Assembly: GCA_947570175.1 (NCBI GenBank)
Contig: CANOTJ010000012.1
Span: 1-33,597, forward strand
Direction: 5' to 3'
Length of the DNA stretch: 33,597 bases
DNA from: an uncultured Mycoplasmatota bacterium
GTDB lineage: Bacteria; Bacillota_I; Bacilli_A; RF39; UBA660
Part shown: positions 6,122-14,781 of the stretch, in pieces
Numbering within the stretch: position 1 is the first letter of the stretch
How the letters are laid out: every line of letters begins with the position of its first letter
Translations under genes and position numbers: made by a program
The notes under the pieces: model-generated
What the model was told of the DNA's origin: nothing
The model's database searches: none
The model's input: the letters and a program-made list of their open reading frames with translations, nothing else

Positions 6122-8821
6122 ATGAATTATAAAGATACTTTATTAATGCCAGAAACAGAATTTCAAATGCGAGGTAATTTACCAGAAAATGAAAAAATTC
6201 AAAGACAAAAATGGAAGGATTTAAAGTTATACGAAAAAGTAAAAGAAAAAAATAAGGGAAAGAAACCATTTGTTTTGCATGATGGGCCTCCTTATGCAAA
6301 TGGAAAAATTCATTTAGGACATGCAATGAATAAAATATTAAAGGATTTTATTAATCGTTATAAAATGATGAGTGGGTATGATATGACTTATATTCCTGGA
6401 TGGGATACACATGGTCTCCCGATAGAACAAGCTGTTACTAATAGTGGAATTAATAGAAAATCCATGGGAAAATCAGAATTTCGTTCTTTGTGTGAAAAAT
6501 ATGCTCTTGAGCAGATTGCAGAACAAAAAGAAGGTTTTCAAGCTTTAAATGTCTTAGCAGACTGGGAAAATCCTTATATTACACTACAAAAAGAAATGGA
6601 AGCAAGACAAATTGAAGTATTTGCCGAAATGACAAAGAAGGGGTTAATTTTTAAAGGATTAAAACCAGTATATTGGAGTCCATCTAGTGAGTCTGCACTT
6701 GCCGAGGCAGAAATTGAATATAGAGATTGTAAAGATCCATCAATTTTTGTTGCTTTTGAAGTAGTCGAAGGAAATGAAAAGATAAAAAAAGGTGAGAATT
6801 TAGTTATTTGGACAACAACACCTTGGACCTTACCTGGCAACTTAGCTATTGCAGTAGGAGAACAATTTGAATATGCCAAAGTAAGAGTGGATAATAAAAT
6901 TTTTATTATTGCAAACGAATTAGTAAGTTCTTTAAGTGAAGAATTTGGATGGGAAGACTATCAAGTAGAAGAGTTTATTTCAGGAAGAGATTTTGAAGGT
7001 GTAAAATATCAACATGTTTTCATGGATCGAATTTCTCCAGTTGTTATTGGTTTCCATGTAACCTTAGAAGCAGGAACTGGACTTGTTCATATTGCTCCAG
7101 GATATGGAGCAGATGACTTTATTATTGGTAAACAATATAATATAGGTCTAATTAATGGTGTAAATGATCAAGGATATTTGACAGAAGAATCTGGAGAATT
7201 TGAAGGACTATTCTTCGAAGATGCTAATAAAGCGATTACGCAAAAATTAGATGATTTAGGTGTATTATTAAAACTAAAATTTATCAAGCACTCGTATCCG
7301 CATGATTGGAGAACCAAAAAACCAATTATCTTTAGAGCAACCTCTCAATGGTTCTGTAGTATTGATAAAATTCGTGACCAACTACTTAATGAATTAGATC
7401 ATAACGTGAAGTTTCATACTCCATGGGGCAAAAAGAGACTATATAACATGATTCGAGATCGTGGAGACTGGTGTATTTCTAGACAAAGAGTTTGGGGAGT
7501 CCCAATTCCAATCTTTTATAACGAGGATGGAAGTGAAATATTAGATTATGACGTTATGATGCATGTAGCGGATCTATTTAGAGAATATGGATCGAATATA
7601 TGGTTTGAAAAGGATGCGAAGGATTTGCTTCCAGAAGGCTATAGCAATCCCGCAAGTCCAAATGGAAATTTTACGAAAGAAGAAGATATTATGGATGTTT
7701 GGTTTGATTCGGGATCTACTCATACAGGTGTATTGGTAGAAAGAGGACTCCATTATCCAGCAGATTTATATTTAGAAGGATCTGACCAATATCGTGGATG
7801 GTTTAATTCATCCTTGATTACAGGGGTTGCTGTATATGGGAAATCTCCATATAAAGAACTTGTATCCCATGGATTTACCTTAGATGCGAAAGGGAATAAA
7901 ATGTCCAAAAGTTTAGGAAATACAATTCTTCCAGCAGATATAGTAAGACTTCATGGATCAGATATTTTAAGATTATGGGTTGCATCAGTTGATTATACAG
8001 AAGACGTTAAATTAAGTGATGAAATCATTAAACAGGTAAAAGAGAGTTATCGTAAAATTAGAAATACCTATAAATTTATGTTAGGGAATTTAAAAGATTT
8101 TAATCCCAATACAGATCTTATAGAGTACCAAGATATGTCATTATATGATCAATATTTAATGATTGAATTAAATAAATTTACAAAACAAATATATGAACAA
8201 TATGAACAATATAATTTTCAGGAGATTTATAAATTAGTGAATAATTTTGTTTCCTTTACCTTGTCAAATTTTTACTTAGACTTTACAAAAGATATTTTGT
8301 ATATTGAGAAAGAAGATTCTAAAGTAAGAAGAAGCGTTCAAACAGTTCTATATCACATTTTAAACTTTGAGGTAAGACTATTAGCGCCAATTTTACCTTA
8401 TACTAGTGAGGAAGTATATCATTTTATTCCAGGCACAGACAAAGAAAGTATCCATTTAGAAGATATGCCAGAAGTAATGCATTTCGACAACGAAGAACAA
8501 GTAAATAGCCTATTTGCTCAATTCTTCCATTTGAAAGAGAAAGTTAATAAAGAATTAGAGGAAGCTAGAAATGAAAAAATGATTGGATCTAGTCTAGAGG
8601 CAGAAGTTAAAATACCAGATATTCAAGAATATCAAGATATTAAAAATCAACTACTTCATTGTCTACATCAATTATTCATTGTTTCAAAAGTAGAATTTAC
8701 AAATGAAGTAAAAGCTATTACAATTGAAAAATCACATAATGAAAAATGTAATAGGTGTTGGAATTATGTAGAGCATTTAGAAGGTGATATTTGTCAAAGA
8801 TGTCATCAAGTAATTGAATAA
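6122..8821 (+). CDS. ileS: Isoleucyl-tRNA synthetase
   Basis: This cytoplasmic class I synthetase charges tRNA-Ile. The 899-residue protein has PYANGKIHLGHAMNK with the HIGH-type motif HLGH at residues 64-67. The editing (CP1) domain lies at about 200-390 and includes WTTTPWTLPGN and the GTGLVHIAPGYG stretch. KMSKS is at 593-597 in GNKMSKSLGN. The C-terminal zinc finger is CNRC...CQRC at about 876-896, typical of the bacterial-type (IleS1) enzyme. It is complete. A GGAGTGATA ribosome-binding site lies between it and the antiporter gene. It is controlled by the isoleucine T-box upstream and closed by a terminator right after the stop. Confidence 0.98.
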   Translation: MNYKDTLLMPETEFQMRGNLPENEKIQRQKWKDLKLYEKVKEKNKGKKPFVLHDGPPYANGKIHLGHAMNKILKDFINRYKMMSGYDMTYIPGWDTHGLPIEQAVTNSGINRKSMGKSEFRSLCEKYALEQIAEQKEGFQALNVLADWENPYITLQKEMEARQIEVFAEMTKKGLIFKGLKPVYWSPSSESALAEAEIEYRDCKDPSIFVAFEVVEGNEKIKKGENLVIWTTTPWTLPGNLAIAVGEQFEYAKVRVDNKIFIIANELVSSLSEEFGWEDYQVEEFISGRDFEGVKYQHVFMDRISPVVIGFHVTLEAGTGLVHIAPGYGADDFIIGKQYNIGLINGVNDQGYLTEESGEFEGLFFEDANKAITQKLDDLGVLLKLKFIKHSYPHDWRTKKPIIFRATSQWFCSIDKIRDQLLNELDHNVKFHTPWGKKRLYNMIRDRGDWCISRQRVWGVPIPIFYNEDGSEILDYDVMMHVADLFREYGSNIWFEKDAKDLLPEGYSNPASPNGNFTKEEDIMDVWFDSGSTHTGVLVERGLHYPADLYLEGSDQYRGWFNSSLITGVAVYGKSPYKELVSHGFTLDAKGNKMSKSLGNTILPADIVRLHGSDILRLWVASVDYTEDVKLSDEIIKQVKESYRKIRNTYKFMLGNLKDFNPNTDLIEYQDMSLYDQYLMIELNKFTKQIYEQYEQYNFQEIYKLVNNFVSFTLSNFYLDFTKDILYIEKEDSKVRRSVQTVLYHILNFEVRLLAPILPYTSEEVYHFIPGTDKESIHLEDMPEVMHFDNEEQVNSLFAQFFHLKEKVNKELEEARNEKMIGSSLEAEVKIPDIQEYQDIKNQLLHCLHQLFIVSKVEFTNEVKAITIEKSHNEKCNRCWNYVEHLEGDICQRCHQVIE

Positions 8822-8845
8822 AAGTTCAGATTTGAACTTTTTTTC
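8821..8845 (+). terminator. Terminator after ileS
   Basis: Stem AAGTTCA / TGAACTT with a 4-base loop is followed by a T run, directly after the ileS stop. Confidence 0.85.
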
Positions 8846-8867
8846 ATATAGTTTAATAGGTGATAAA

Positions 8868-9479
8868 ATGTATAAAAAGATTGGAATCATCTCCAGAGAA
8901 CAAATTCAAGCAAAGAGTAAATATAAAGCATTTAACTCTGAAATTGTTGATGTTATCCAAAAATATAACTGTATTCCAATTGGAATCATAGTAGATTTTG
9001 ATGCCAATCCAGATTTAGAATTTGATAAAATAAGAGGTATTATTGATTTCTGTGATGCGATTATTCTACAAGGTGGAAGTAATTTTTATTCGATTGATCA
9101 AAAAATTGTAAAATACTTATATGATCAAGATATTCCTACTTTAGGAATGCAAACTATGGCTGTAACAATAGGAGGAAAGTTACAGGTTTTACCTCAATTG
9201 AATCATGACCAAACAGATCATTATGTACATCCCATCCATATTTTAAAAGATACTCTTTTATATCATATTATGAAAGAAAGCCAAATAATAGTAAATAGTA
9301 GGCATAAAGAAGCAATCGTGAACACACCTCTTCTAGTTGGAGCTTATAGTGATGATCATGTAATAGAGGAAGTAGAAGATCCTACTAAACGATTTTTTTT
9401 GGGGGTACAATGGCATCCAGAATCTATTTTCAACGATAAAAATAGTTTAAAATTATTTGATTACTTTTTTAAAATATAA
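8868..9479 (+). CDS. Class I glutamine-amidotransferase-like (peptidase C26) protein, nucleophile missing
   Basis: The 203-residue protein resembles gamma-glutamyl-GABA hydrolase/PuuD-type members of the class I amidotransferase fold. The early oxyanion stretch is DAIILQGGSNFY, and the C-terminal catalytic GVQWHPES retains the His-x-Glu dyad. The nucleophile elbow, normally of the form LGIC(R/L)GMQ, reads PTLGMQTMAVTIGG here, so the Cys is absent. The shape is that expected from loss of four residues between two LG pairs. The ribosome-binding site TAGGTGATAAA places the start at 8868; the longer reading from 8814 overlaps the ileS stop and terminator. Either the protein is a non-catalytic homologue or the gene has a small in-frame deletion. 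The substrate is unknown. Confidence 0.78.
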   Translation: MYKKIGIISREQIQAKSKYKAFNSEIVDVIQKYNCIPIGIIVDFDANPDLEFDKIRGIIDFCDAIILQGGSNFYSIDQKIVKYLYDQDIPTLGMQTMAVTIGGKLQVLPQLNHDQTDHYVHPIHILKDTLLYHIMKESQIIVNSRHKEAIVNTPLLVGAYSDDHVIEEVEDPTKRFFLGVQWHPESIFNDKNSLKLFDYFFKI

Positions 9480-9510
9480 AAGAAATCTATTCAGATTTCT
9501 TTGTTTTTTG
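9480..9510. terminator. Terminator between convergent genes
   Basis: Stem AAGAAATCT / AGATTTCTT with loop ATTC lies directly after the amidotransferase-like stop and is followed by T-rich sequence. On the minus strand the same hairpin overlaps the end of the extended reading frame of the convergent gene, so it may serve both. Confidence 0.75.
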
Positions 9511-9967
9511 TTTAGATTTCGAATATTCTTGAAAATAGGTTAATTCGGAAACCTTATTTAAAATAATCTCTACTTGTGTTAAATTATAGTGCTTCTTTAC
9601 ATAGTTCTAAGTTCTTAGAAATAATATTAATAGTTTGATACTTTTTCTTACGAGTAAGAAAAGAAGTTAATATTTTATATAATTGATGAAGATCCATTTG
9701 ATATCTCTCCAAGACCTGTAAAAACATGTTGTCATCAAAGACATAGGAACTTAAAAACATTTGTCGTTCTATCTCAGACTGGTAAAGTTCCCTAGAGTAA
9801 AGTAATTCCGAAGCTCTATTGAAAGAAGCAACAGAAAGAGAATAATCGGGATAATTAGCTGGTAAGGAATTTACTTTTCTTGTTTGTGCATCTTGTTTAA
9901 TTTTTTCTAAATCAATTTCTTTCAAATCATCACAACTATATATTTTATTTAAATTAATTTTAATCAT
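9487..9967 (-). pseudogene. Unknown protein gene, probably frameshifted near its 3' end
   Basis: As read, the gene ends at 9584 and gives 127 residues. It starts at the ATG at 9965-9967 (minus strand), preceded by AAGGAG. The product is charged and helical, and I do not recognise it. Past the end, a second frame carries a convincing continuation (KKHYNLTQVEIILNKVSEL and about 16 more residues) to a stop at 9487, inside the shared terminator. The switch point lies within about 20 bases around 9590-9605. Removing one T after GAACTA would join the two parts as ...KNLELVKKHYNL.... The intact protein would be about 160 residues. Either the gene is a recent pseudogene or the base is an assembly error. 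Confidence 0.6.
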
Positions 9968-10033
9968 ACAAATCTCCTTTTTAAACAACAAAATTAATGA
10001 TATTATAGAAAGAGATATTTGTCAAGATAAAAA

Positions 10034-10062
10034 TTGTTATTTTGGTAAATTTTAGGTATAAT
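10034..10062 (+). promoter_or_regulatory. Sigma-A promoter of tgt
   Basis: TTGTTA at 10034-10039 and TATAAT at 10057-10062 are separated by exactly 17 bases and lie about 20 bases before the tgt start. Confidence 0.75.
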
Positions 10063-10067
10063 GTTAA

Positions 10068-11204
<1,137 letters not shown>

Positions 11205-11261
11205 TTAAATTGCCATCAAAAAGATATTTTTTTAAGATCAATAATAAAATGGAGGAAATTT

Positions 11262-11861
11262 ATGATAGATGTAGATATTAAAATACAACAGCTTAATTCT
11301 AATATGGTATCTGAATATATCGATTTTTTTGAAAATAGGGCTTTTAGTGATGGAAATTCTAATAAAGGTTGTTATTGCGTGTGGCATCATTGGACAGCAA
11401 AACATGAATATGAGCGAAATCAACTTCCAAAAGAAGAAAGAATTTATTGTAAAAAAAATTATGCTATTGAGTTAATTGAACATAACAGATTACATGGATT
11501 CGTTGCATATCATGATAACAAAATCGTTGGATTTTGTAATGCTGATTTGAAAGATAACTATTTTAGATTTAGTAAAGAGAATCATCCTGCTAGTTGGATT
11601 GGAGTCGATAAGAATGATAAAATTTTAGCTATTGTTTGTTTTACAGTTGATCCTATTTATAGAGGAAAGAAAATTGCAAAAAAGATGTTAGAGTATGCGT
11701 GTTTGTATGCAAAAAAAAATAATTATGATTATGTTGAGTCTTATCCCTATGATGGAAAATTTAATCCCAATAATTGTTGTGGTAGTAGAGATATGTATGA
11801 GAAACAAGGATTTAAGATTATCAACATGAATAATGGAATAATAGCAAGAAAAAGAATTTAA
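11262..11861 (+). CDS. GNAT-family N-acetyltransferase
   Basis: The 199-residue protein has the GNAT core. Strand four plus the acetyl-CoA pyrophosphate loop is IVCFTVDPIYRGKKIAKKMLEYA at about residues 126-148, where RGKKIA matches the (R/Q)xxGx(G/A) loop. The C-terminal YEKQGFKII is the usual final motif. An N-terminal region with CYCVWHHW is unusual and may be substrate-specific. A GGAGG ribosome-binding site lies eight bases before the ATG, and a terminator follows. It stands alone between tgt and spoIIIAH. The acceptor cannot be told from sequence; antibiotic, protein or small-molecule acetylation are all possible. Confidence 0.85.
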   Translation: MIDVDIKIQQLNSNMVSEYIDFFENRAFSDGNSNKGCYCVWHHWTAKHEYERNQLPKEERIYCKKNYAIELIEHNRLHGFVAYHDNKIVGFCNADLKDNYFRFSKENHPASWIGVDKNDKILAIVCFTVDPIYRGKKIAKKMLEYACLYAKKNNYDYVESYPYDGKFNPNNCCGSRDMYEKQGFKIINMNNGIIARKRI

Positions 11862-11881
11862 AATTTAGAAAAATTTCTTAG

Positions 11882-11908
11882 CAATCACAATGGATGTGAT
11901 TGTTTTTG
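11882..11908 (+). terminator. Terminator after the GNAT gene
   Basis: Perfect 8-bp stem CAATCACA / TGTGATTG with a 5-base loop is followed by TTTTTG. Confidence 0.85.
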
Positions 11909-11963
11909 TAATAAAATAAAAAAAACGTAATATATTGAATTAGATAGTACTAGGAGGGAAAAT

Positions 11964-12494
11964 ATGATTAATAAAAAAAATTTGTGGTTCTTAACGTTGT
12001 TTAGTTTGATATTGGTTTTAAGTGTTTATTATATTACAATGCCATCAGAATTACTTTTAACGAATAGTTCTAATTATACAACAAAAGACAGTAAAAATAA
12101 TGAAAAAACAAGTGATAAAGAAACAAAAACAACAGTAAAAGTAGAAGAAAGCGAAGCAATTACGGCACTTCGTGTTACTGCCGATGAAAAATTAGAGGAA
12201 GAATTGGATTCCTTAAAGGTAATATTGACTGATACGAAATCATCAGCAGAAGAAAAAAATAAAGCATTTGAGAAGATGAAGGAATTAAATATGAATAAAG
12301 GAGAAGAAACAAAATTAGAAGAAAAATTGAAAGAAGAATTTAACTACAAAACATTTGTAAAAATTGATGGAGATCAAGTAAAGGTAGTAATAAATAGTAA
12401 AAAGCATGATACTACATTGGCTAATAAAATTATGAGAAGTGTTCAGTCCAACTATGAAAATAAGATGTATATAACAGTACAATTCAAAGCATAA
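11964..12494 (+). CDS. spoIIIAH: SpoIIIAH-like stage III sporulation protein
   Basis: SpoIIIAH in the mother-cell membrane pairs with SpoIIQ of the forespore to form the feeding-tube channel across the septal membranes. The 176-residue product starts INKKNLWFLTLFSLILVLSV, a membrane anchor at about 6-24, followed by YYITMPSE, which is typical of the family. A low-complexity Lys/Glu/Thr linker follows, then a C-terminal YscJ/FliF-like ring-building domain with FVKIDGDQVKVVI at the end. It is shorter than the B. subtilis protein (218 residues), mainly in the linker. The start is supported by AGGAGGG. The other spoIIIA genes are not adjacent, so this is an isolated copy beside gerE and gerM. Confidence 0.8.
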   Translation: MINKKNLWFLTLFSLILVLSVYYITMPSELLLTNSSNYTTKDSKNNEKTSDKETKTTVKVEESEAITALRVTADEKLEEELDSLKVILTDTKSSAEEKNKAFEKMKELNMNKGEETKLEEKLKEEFNYKTFVKIDGDQVKVVINSKKHDTTLANKIMRSVQSNYENKMYITVQFKA

Positions 12495-12512
12495 TATAGG
12501 CAAATTCTCTCA

Positions 12513-12539
12513 CGAAAAAGAATATCTCACATAAAATAC
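12513..12539 (+). promoter_or_regulatory. Sigma-K-like promoter of gerE
   Basis: AC at 12513-12514, a 16-base spacer and CATAAAATA at 12531-12539 match the sigma-K consensus (AC, N16, CATANNNTA). The site lies about 50 bases before the gerE start. In B. subtilis gerE is transcribed by sigma-K, so the match is expected. Confidence 0.6.
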
Positions 12540-12586
12540 TATGAGTAAATATAAAACCACCCATCAAAGGGAAGTGAGGGAAATCT

Positions 12587-12793
12587 GTGAAAAATAGTAT
12601 TTTAACAAAGCGAGAAAAAGAGGTATTCGAATTATTAATTCTAAATTATACAACAGTAGAGATTGCGGAGAAACTGGGAATTAGTGAAAAAACAGTCCGT
12701 AATCATATTTCTAATGCAATGCAAAAGTTAGGAGTAAAAGGACGTGCAAGTGCTGTTGTAGAACTTTTAAAACTTGGGGAATTAACTATCTAA
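12587..12793 (+). CDS. gerE: Spore coat regulator GerE (LuxR-type HTH)
   Basis: GerE is the last regulator of the mother-cell line, a stand-alone LuxR/GerE helix-turn-helix protein that modulates sigma-K coat genes. The 68-residue product is only the DNA-binding domain: LTKREKEVFELLILNYTTVEIAEKL at about 4-28 and GISEKTVRNHISNAMQKLGVKGRASAVVELL after it. This size and the lack of a receiver domain are diagnostic (B. subtilis GerE has 74 residues). The start codon is GTG with a GTGAGGG ribosome-binding site. A sigma-K-like promoter precedes it, and it sits between two other sporulation genes. Another short LuxR-type regulator is possible but less likely in this context. Confidence 0.85.
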   Translation: MKNSILTKREKEVFELLILNYTTVEIAEKLGISEKTVRNHISNAMQKLGVKGRASAVVELLKLGELTI

Positions 12794-12818
12794 AAGCGCA
12801 TGAAATGACGCTTTTTTT
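12792..12818 (+). terminator. Terminator after gerE
   Basis: Stem AAAGCG / CGCTTT around CATGAAATGA, followed by seven T, directly after the gerE stop. It overlaps the -35 region of the proposed gerM promoter. Confidence 0.8.
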
Positions 12819-12826
12819 CATACAAT
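12798..12826 (+). promoter_or_regulatory. Sigma-E-like promoter of gerM
   Basis: GCATGAA at 12798-12804 and CATACAAT at 12819-12826 are 14 bases apart. The -10 is a perfect match to the sigma-E consensus. In B. subtilis gerM belongs to the sigma-E regulon. The expected start point would fall only about 11 bases before the gerM ATG, which is tight but still leaves most of the ribosome-binding site. Confidence 0.55.
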
Positions 12827-12843
12827 GTTATAGAGGTGGAAAT

Positions 12844-13812
12844 ATGTTGAAAAAAATTGTAAAAAAGAGAATGATTTTAATGGCTGCAGTTTTATTTGCT
12901 GTTTCCTTAATGTATTTTCTTCCTAAAGAAAAGTTATATACTTTAGACGCTATAAAAGAAGAAGTGACATATGTAGATGAGCAGGTTAATAAAGAGGTTA
13001 TCTATATGTTGGATAAAAATAATATGTTAGGGAGAACAGAAGTAGTTGTTAATCAAACAGAAATTGTCAATAAAGCAAAAGAATTATTAGAAATATTAAT
13101 TAATGATAGTAAGAGTGAGGATAAGATACCTAATGGATTTAAAGGAATTTTGCCAAGCGATACAAAGATTAATAGTTTAACTTATGATAATAAAATGATA
13201 AAAGTAGACTTTTCAAAAGAATTATTAGATATTGACAAAAAGTATGAACAGAAGATGGTTGAAGCAATTGTATATACTCTAACAAGTATTAATGAAGTAG
13301 AGAAAATTATCATTTATGTAGATGGAGAAATATTAACTACTTTACCAAAAACAGGAATTCATTTGCCAAGTACCTTAGATAAGCATTATGGTATTAATAA
13401 AAGTTATGATATTACCACTTATAAGAATGTAAATCCAGTAACAATATATTATGTTAATAAATATAATGATCAAACCTATTATATTCCAGTAACAAAATAT
13501 GTGAATGATAATCGAGAAAAGATAAAAATTATAGTAGAAGAACTTGCCAGTTCAGCTACATATAATAGTAATTTAATGAGTTATTTAAATCAGAATACAG
13601 AATTATTAGCCAATAAACAGGAAGAAGACTCATTATTTTTAACTTTTAATCAGTATATATTAAATGATATGAATGAAAGAAATATATTGGAAGAAGTAAT
13701 TTATACGATTAGTTTATCTGTTGCTGCCAATTATGATGTAAAAGAAGTAATTTTTCAAGTGGATGATCAGGAAATATATAAAAGTGTTATAAAAACTATT
13801 GAAAACTCTTAA
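12844..13812 (+). CDS. gerM: Sporulation/germination protein GerM (two GerMN domains)
   Basis: GerM is an envelope protein needed for normal sporulation and spore germination; in B. subtilis it helps assemble the SpoIIIA-SpoIIQ complex. The 322-residue product has a basic start, one hydrophobic segment at about 9-26, and two repeats of the GerMN (sporulation/spore germination) domain at about 65-170 and 195-315. Each repeat ends in a V(E/D)KIIIYVDGE-like strand. No lipobox Cys is seen, so it is anchored by the helix and is not a typical lipoprotein as in Bacillus. I use the ATG at 12844 because of AGAGGTGG in front and because the family begins near the membrane helix. It directly follows gerE. 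Confidence 0.85.
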   Translation: MLKKIVKKRMILMAAVLFAVSLMYFLPKEKLYTLDAIKEEVTYVDEQVNKEVIYMLDKNNMLGRTEVVVNQTEIVNKAKELLEILINDSKSEDKIPNGFKGILPSDTKINSLTYDNKMIKVDFSKELLDIDKKYEQKMVEAIVYTLTSINEVEKIIIYVDGEILTTLPKTGIHLPSTLDKHYGINKSYDITTYKNVNPVTIYYVNKYNDQTYYIPVTKYVNDNREKIKIIVEELASSATYNSNLMSYLNQNTELLANKQEEDSLFLTFNQYILNDMNERNILEEVIYTISLSVAANYDVKEVIFQVDDQEIYKSVIKTIENS

Positions 13813-13827
13813 AAAATGTTGTATAAT
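13799..13827 (+). promoter_or_regulatory. Sigma-A promoter of tRNA-Arg
   Basis: TTGAAA at 13799-13804 and TATAAT at 13822-13827, 17 bases apart. The -35 overlaps the last codons of gerM, so the tRNA has its own promoter. Confidence 0.7.
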
Positions 13828-13852
13828 TTATTTGTTCTTTTAAAGGACAAAT

Positions 13853-13928
<76 letters not shown>

Positions 13929-13929
<1 letters not shown>

Positions 13930-13974
13930 GATTGATAGGAAACTCGAACTTTTCGAGTATTAAGCAAAACGACT
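13929..13974 (+). repeat. Repeat copy R1 at the tRNA-Arg 3' flank
   Basis: Begins at the last A of the tRNA CCA with AGATTGAT, runs through the hairpin ACTCGAA...TTCGAGT and ends with AAGCAAAACGACT. A diverged copy (R3) lies at 16544-16588 and a shorter one (R2) at 14814-14838. Confidence 0.7.
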
Positions 13975-13992
13975 TGTCAAAAAGTCGTTTTT
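13966..13992 (+). terminator. Terminator of tRNA-Arg
   Basis: Stem AACGACTT / AAGTCGTT with a 6-base loop, followed by a T run. Confidence 0.85.
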
Positions 13993-14083
13993 ATGATACT
14001 ATGAATATGTCAAGGAAACTTGCATAAAATAAAAAATTAGCGTGTTGAGTGTTACCCAATAATTTGTGTAGCACCTAATTCAA

Positions 14084-14175
14084 TGTAAATTGTACCCTAT
14101 AAAATGGATACGATAGGGATTTAAAATTTATTGATAAGAAGATGATTTCTGTATTGTACAGGACTCATCTTTTTT
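14084..14175 (-). mobile_element. 3' remnant of an IS3-family (IS150-like) element
   Basis: On the minus strand a short frame reads KKMSPVQYRNHLLINKF and then stops at 14121-14123. MSPVQYR is the characteristic C-terminus of IS3-family OrfB transposases. Beyond the stop the sequence reaches an end that on the plus strand begins TGTAAATTGTACCC, of the type seen at IS3-family termini (TG start, ACCC, A-rich, then TGGA). Everything upstream of the last 16 or so codons of OrfB is gone. The remnant is cut off where the ribosome-binding site of the gene at 14191 begins. Orientation is opposite to the surrounding genes. Confidence 0.6.
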
Positions 14176-14190
14176 AGGAGAAAGATTAAT

Positions 14191-14781
14191 ATGCTAAACT
14201 TTATTGATGAGGATAAGGAAAAAATTAAAAATGCTTATAAAATAATACTACTTAATCTTAAAAATTATTTGCAACAATATGATGCAAAAGATGAAATATC
14301 TTATTCCAAAATAGTTTTTAAGATGTTACATAATGGCCTTTTTAGTATGAATAGAACAATTAATTTTGATGATAAATATGATTACTTATGGTTACCTTCG
14401 GAAATAAGTCAAGGTGTTCAGGTTATATATGGAATTTGTTGTTGTAGGCATGCCACAGAATTTCTCTATAACTTATTATGTATATTTAATTATAATCCAT
14501 CTTTATTATATATTTATGTAGATAATAATACAGCGGTTTGGCATAAGGTAAATCCTGCAAAAGCCAATCATCAAGTAATTTTATTAAATGATAGGTATAT
14601 TATAGATCCTGCAAATAAGTTTATTTTACAACTACAAAAAAATGGAGAATTGAAACATATAGATTCAGAGTATCCTGATTGTTTAGAAAAATATCAAGAA
14701 ACTAATATTAATGTTGTAGGAAATGAGTTAGAAAAATATTATAAATACAAGAGACTTGGAATAAGAAATGTATATTCTTAA
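14191..14781 (+). CDS. Transglutaminase-like cysteine-protease-fold protein, unknown role
   Basis: The 196-residue product has a likely Cys-His-Asp triad in the order of the transglutaminase-like fold. CCCRHATEFLYNLL carries the Cys (83-85) at the head of a helix, NHQVILL carries His127, and NDRYIIDPANK carries Asp139 at the typical spacing. No signal peptide or membrane segment is visible, so it is probably cytoplasmic. The start is supported by AGGAG eight bases upstream. It follows the IS3 remnant and is the first gene of the region behind tRNA-Arg. I recognise the fold type only. It could be a peptidase, an amidase or a toxin-like effector. Confidence 0.65.
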   Translation: MLNFIDEDKEKIKNAYKIILLNLKNYLQQYDAKDEISYSKIVFKMLHNGLFSMNRTINFDDKYDYLWLPSEISQGVQVIYGICCCRHATEFLYNLLCIFNYNPSLLYIYVDNNTAVWHKVNPAKANHQVILLNDRYIIDPANKFILQLQKNGELKHIDSEYPDCLEKYQETNINVVGNELEKYYKYKRLGIRNVYS

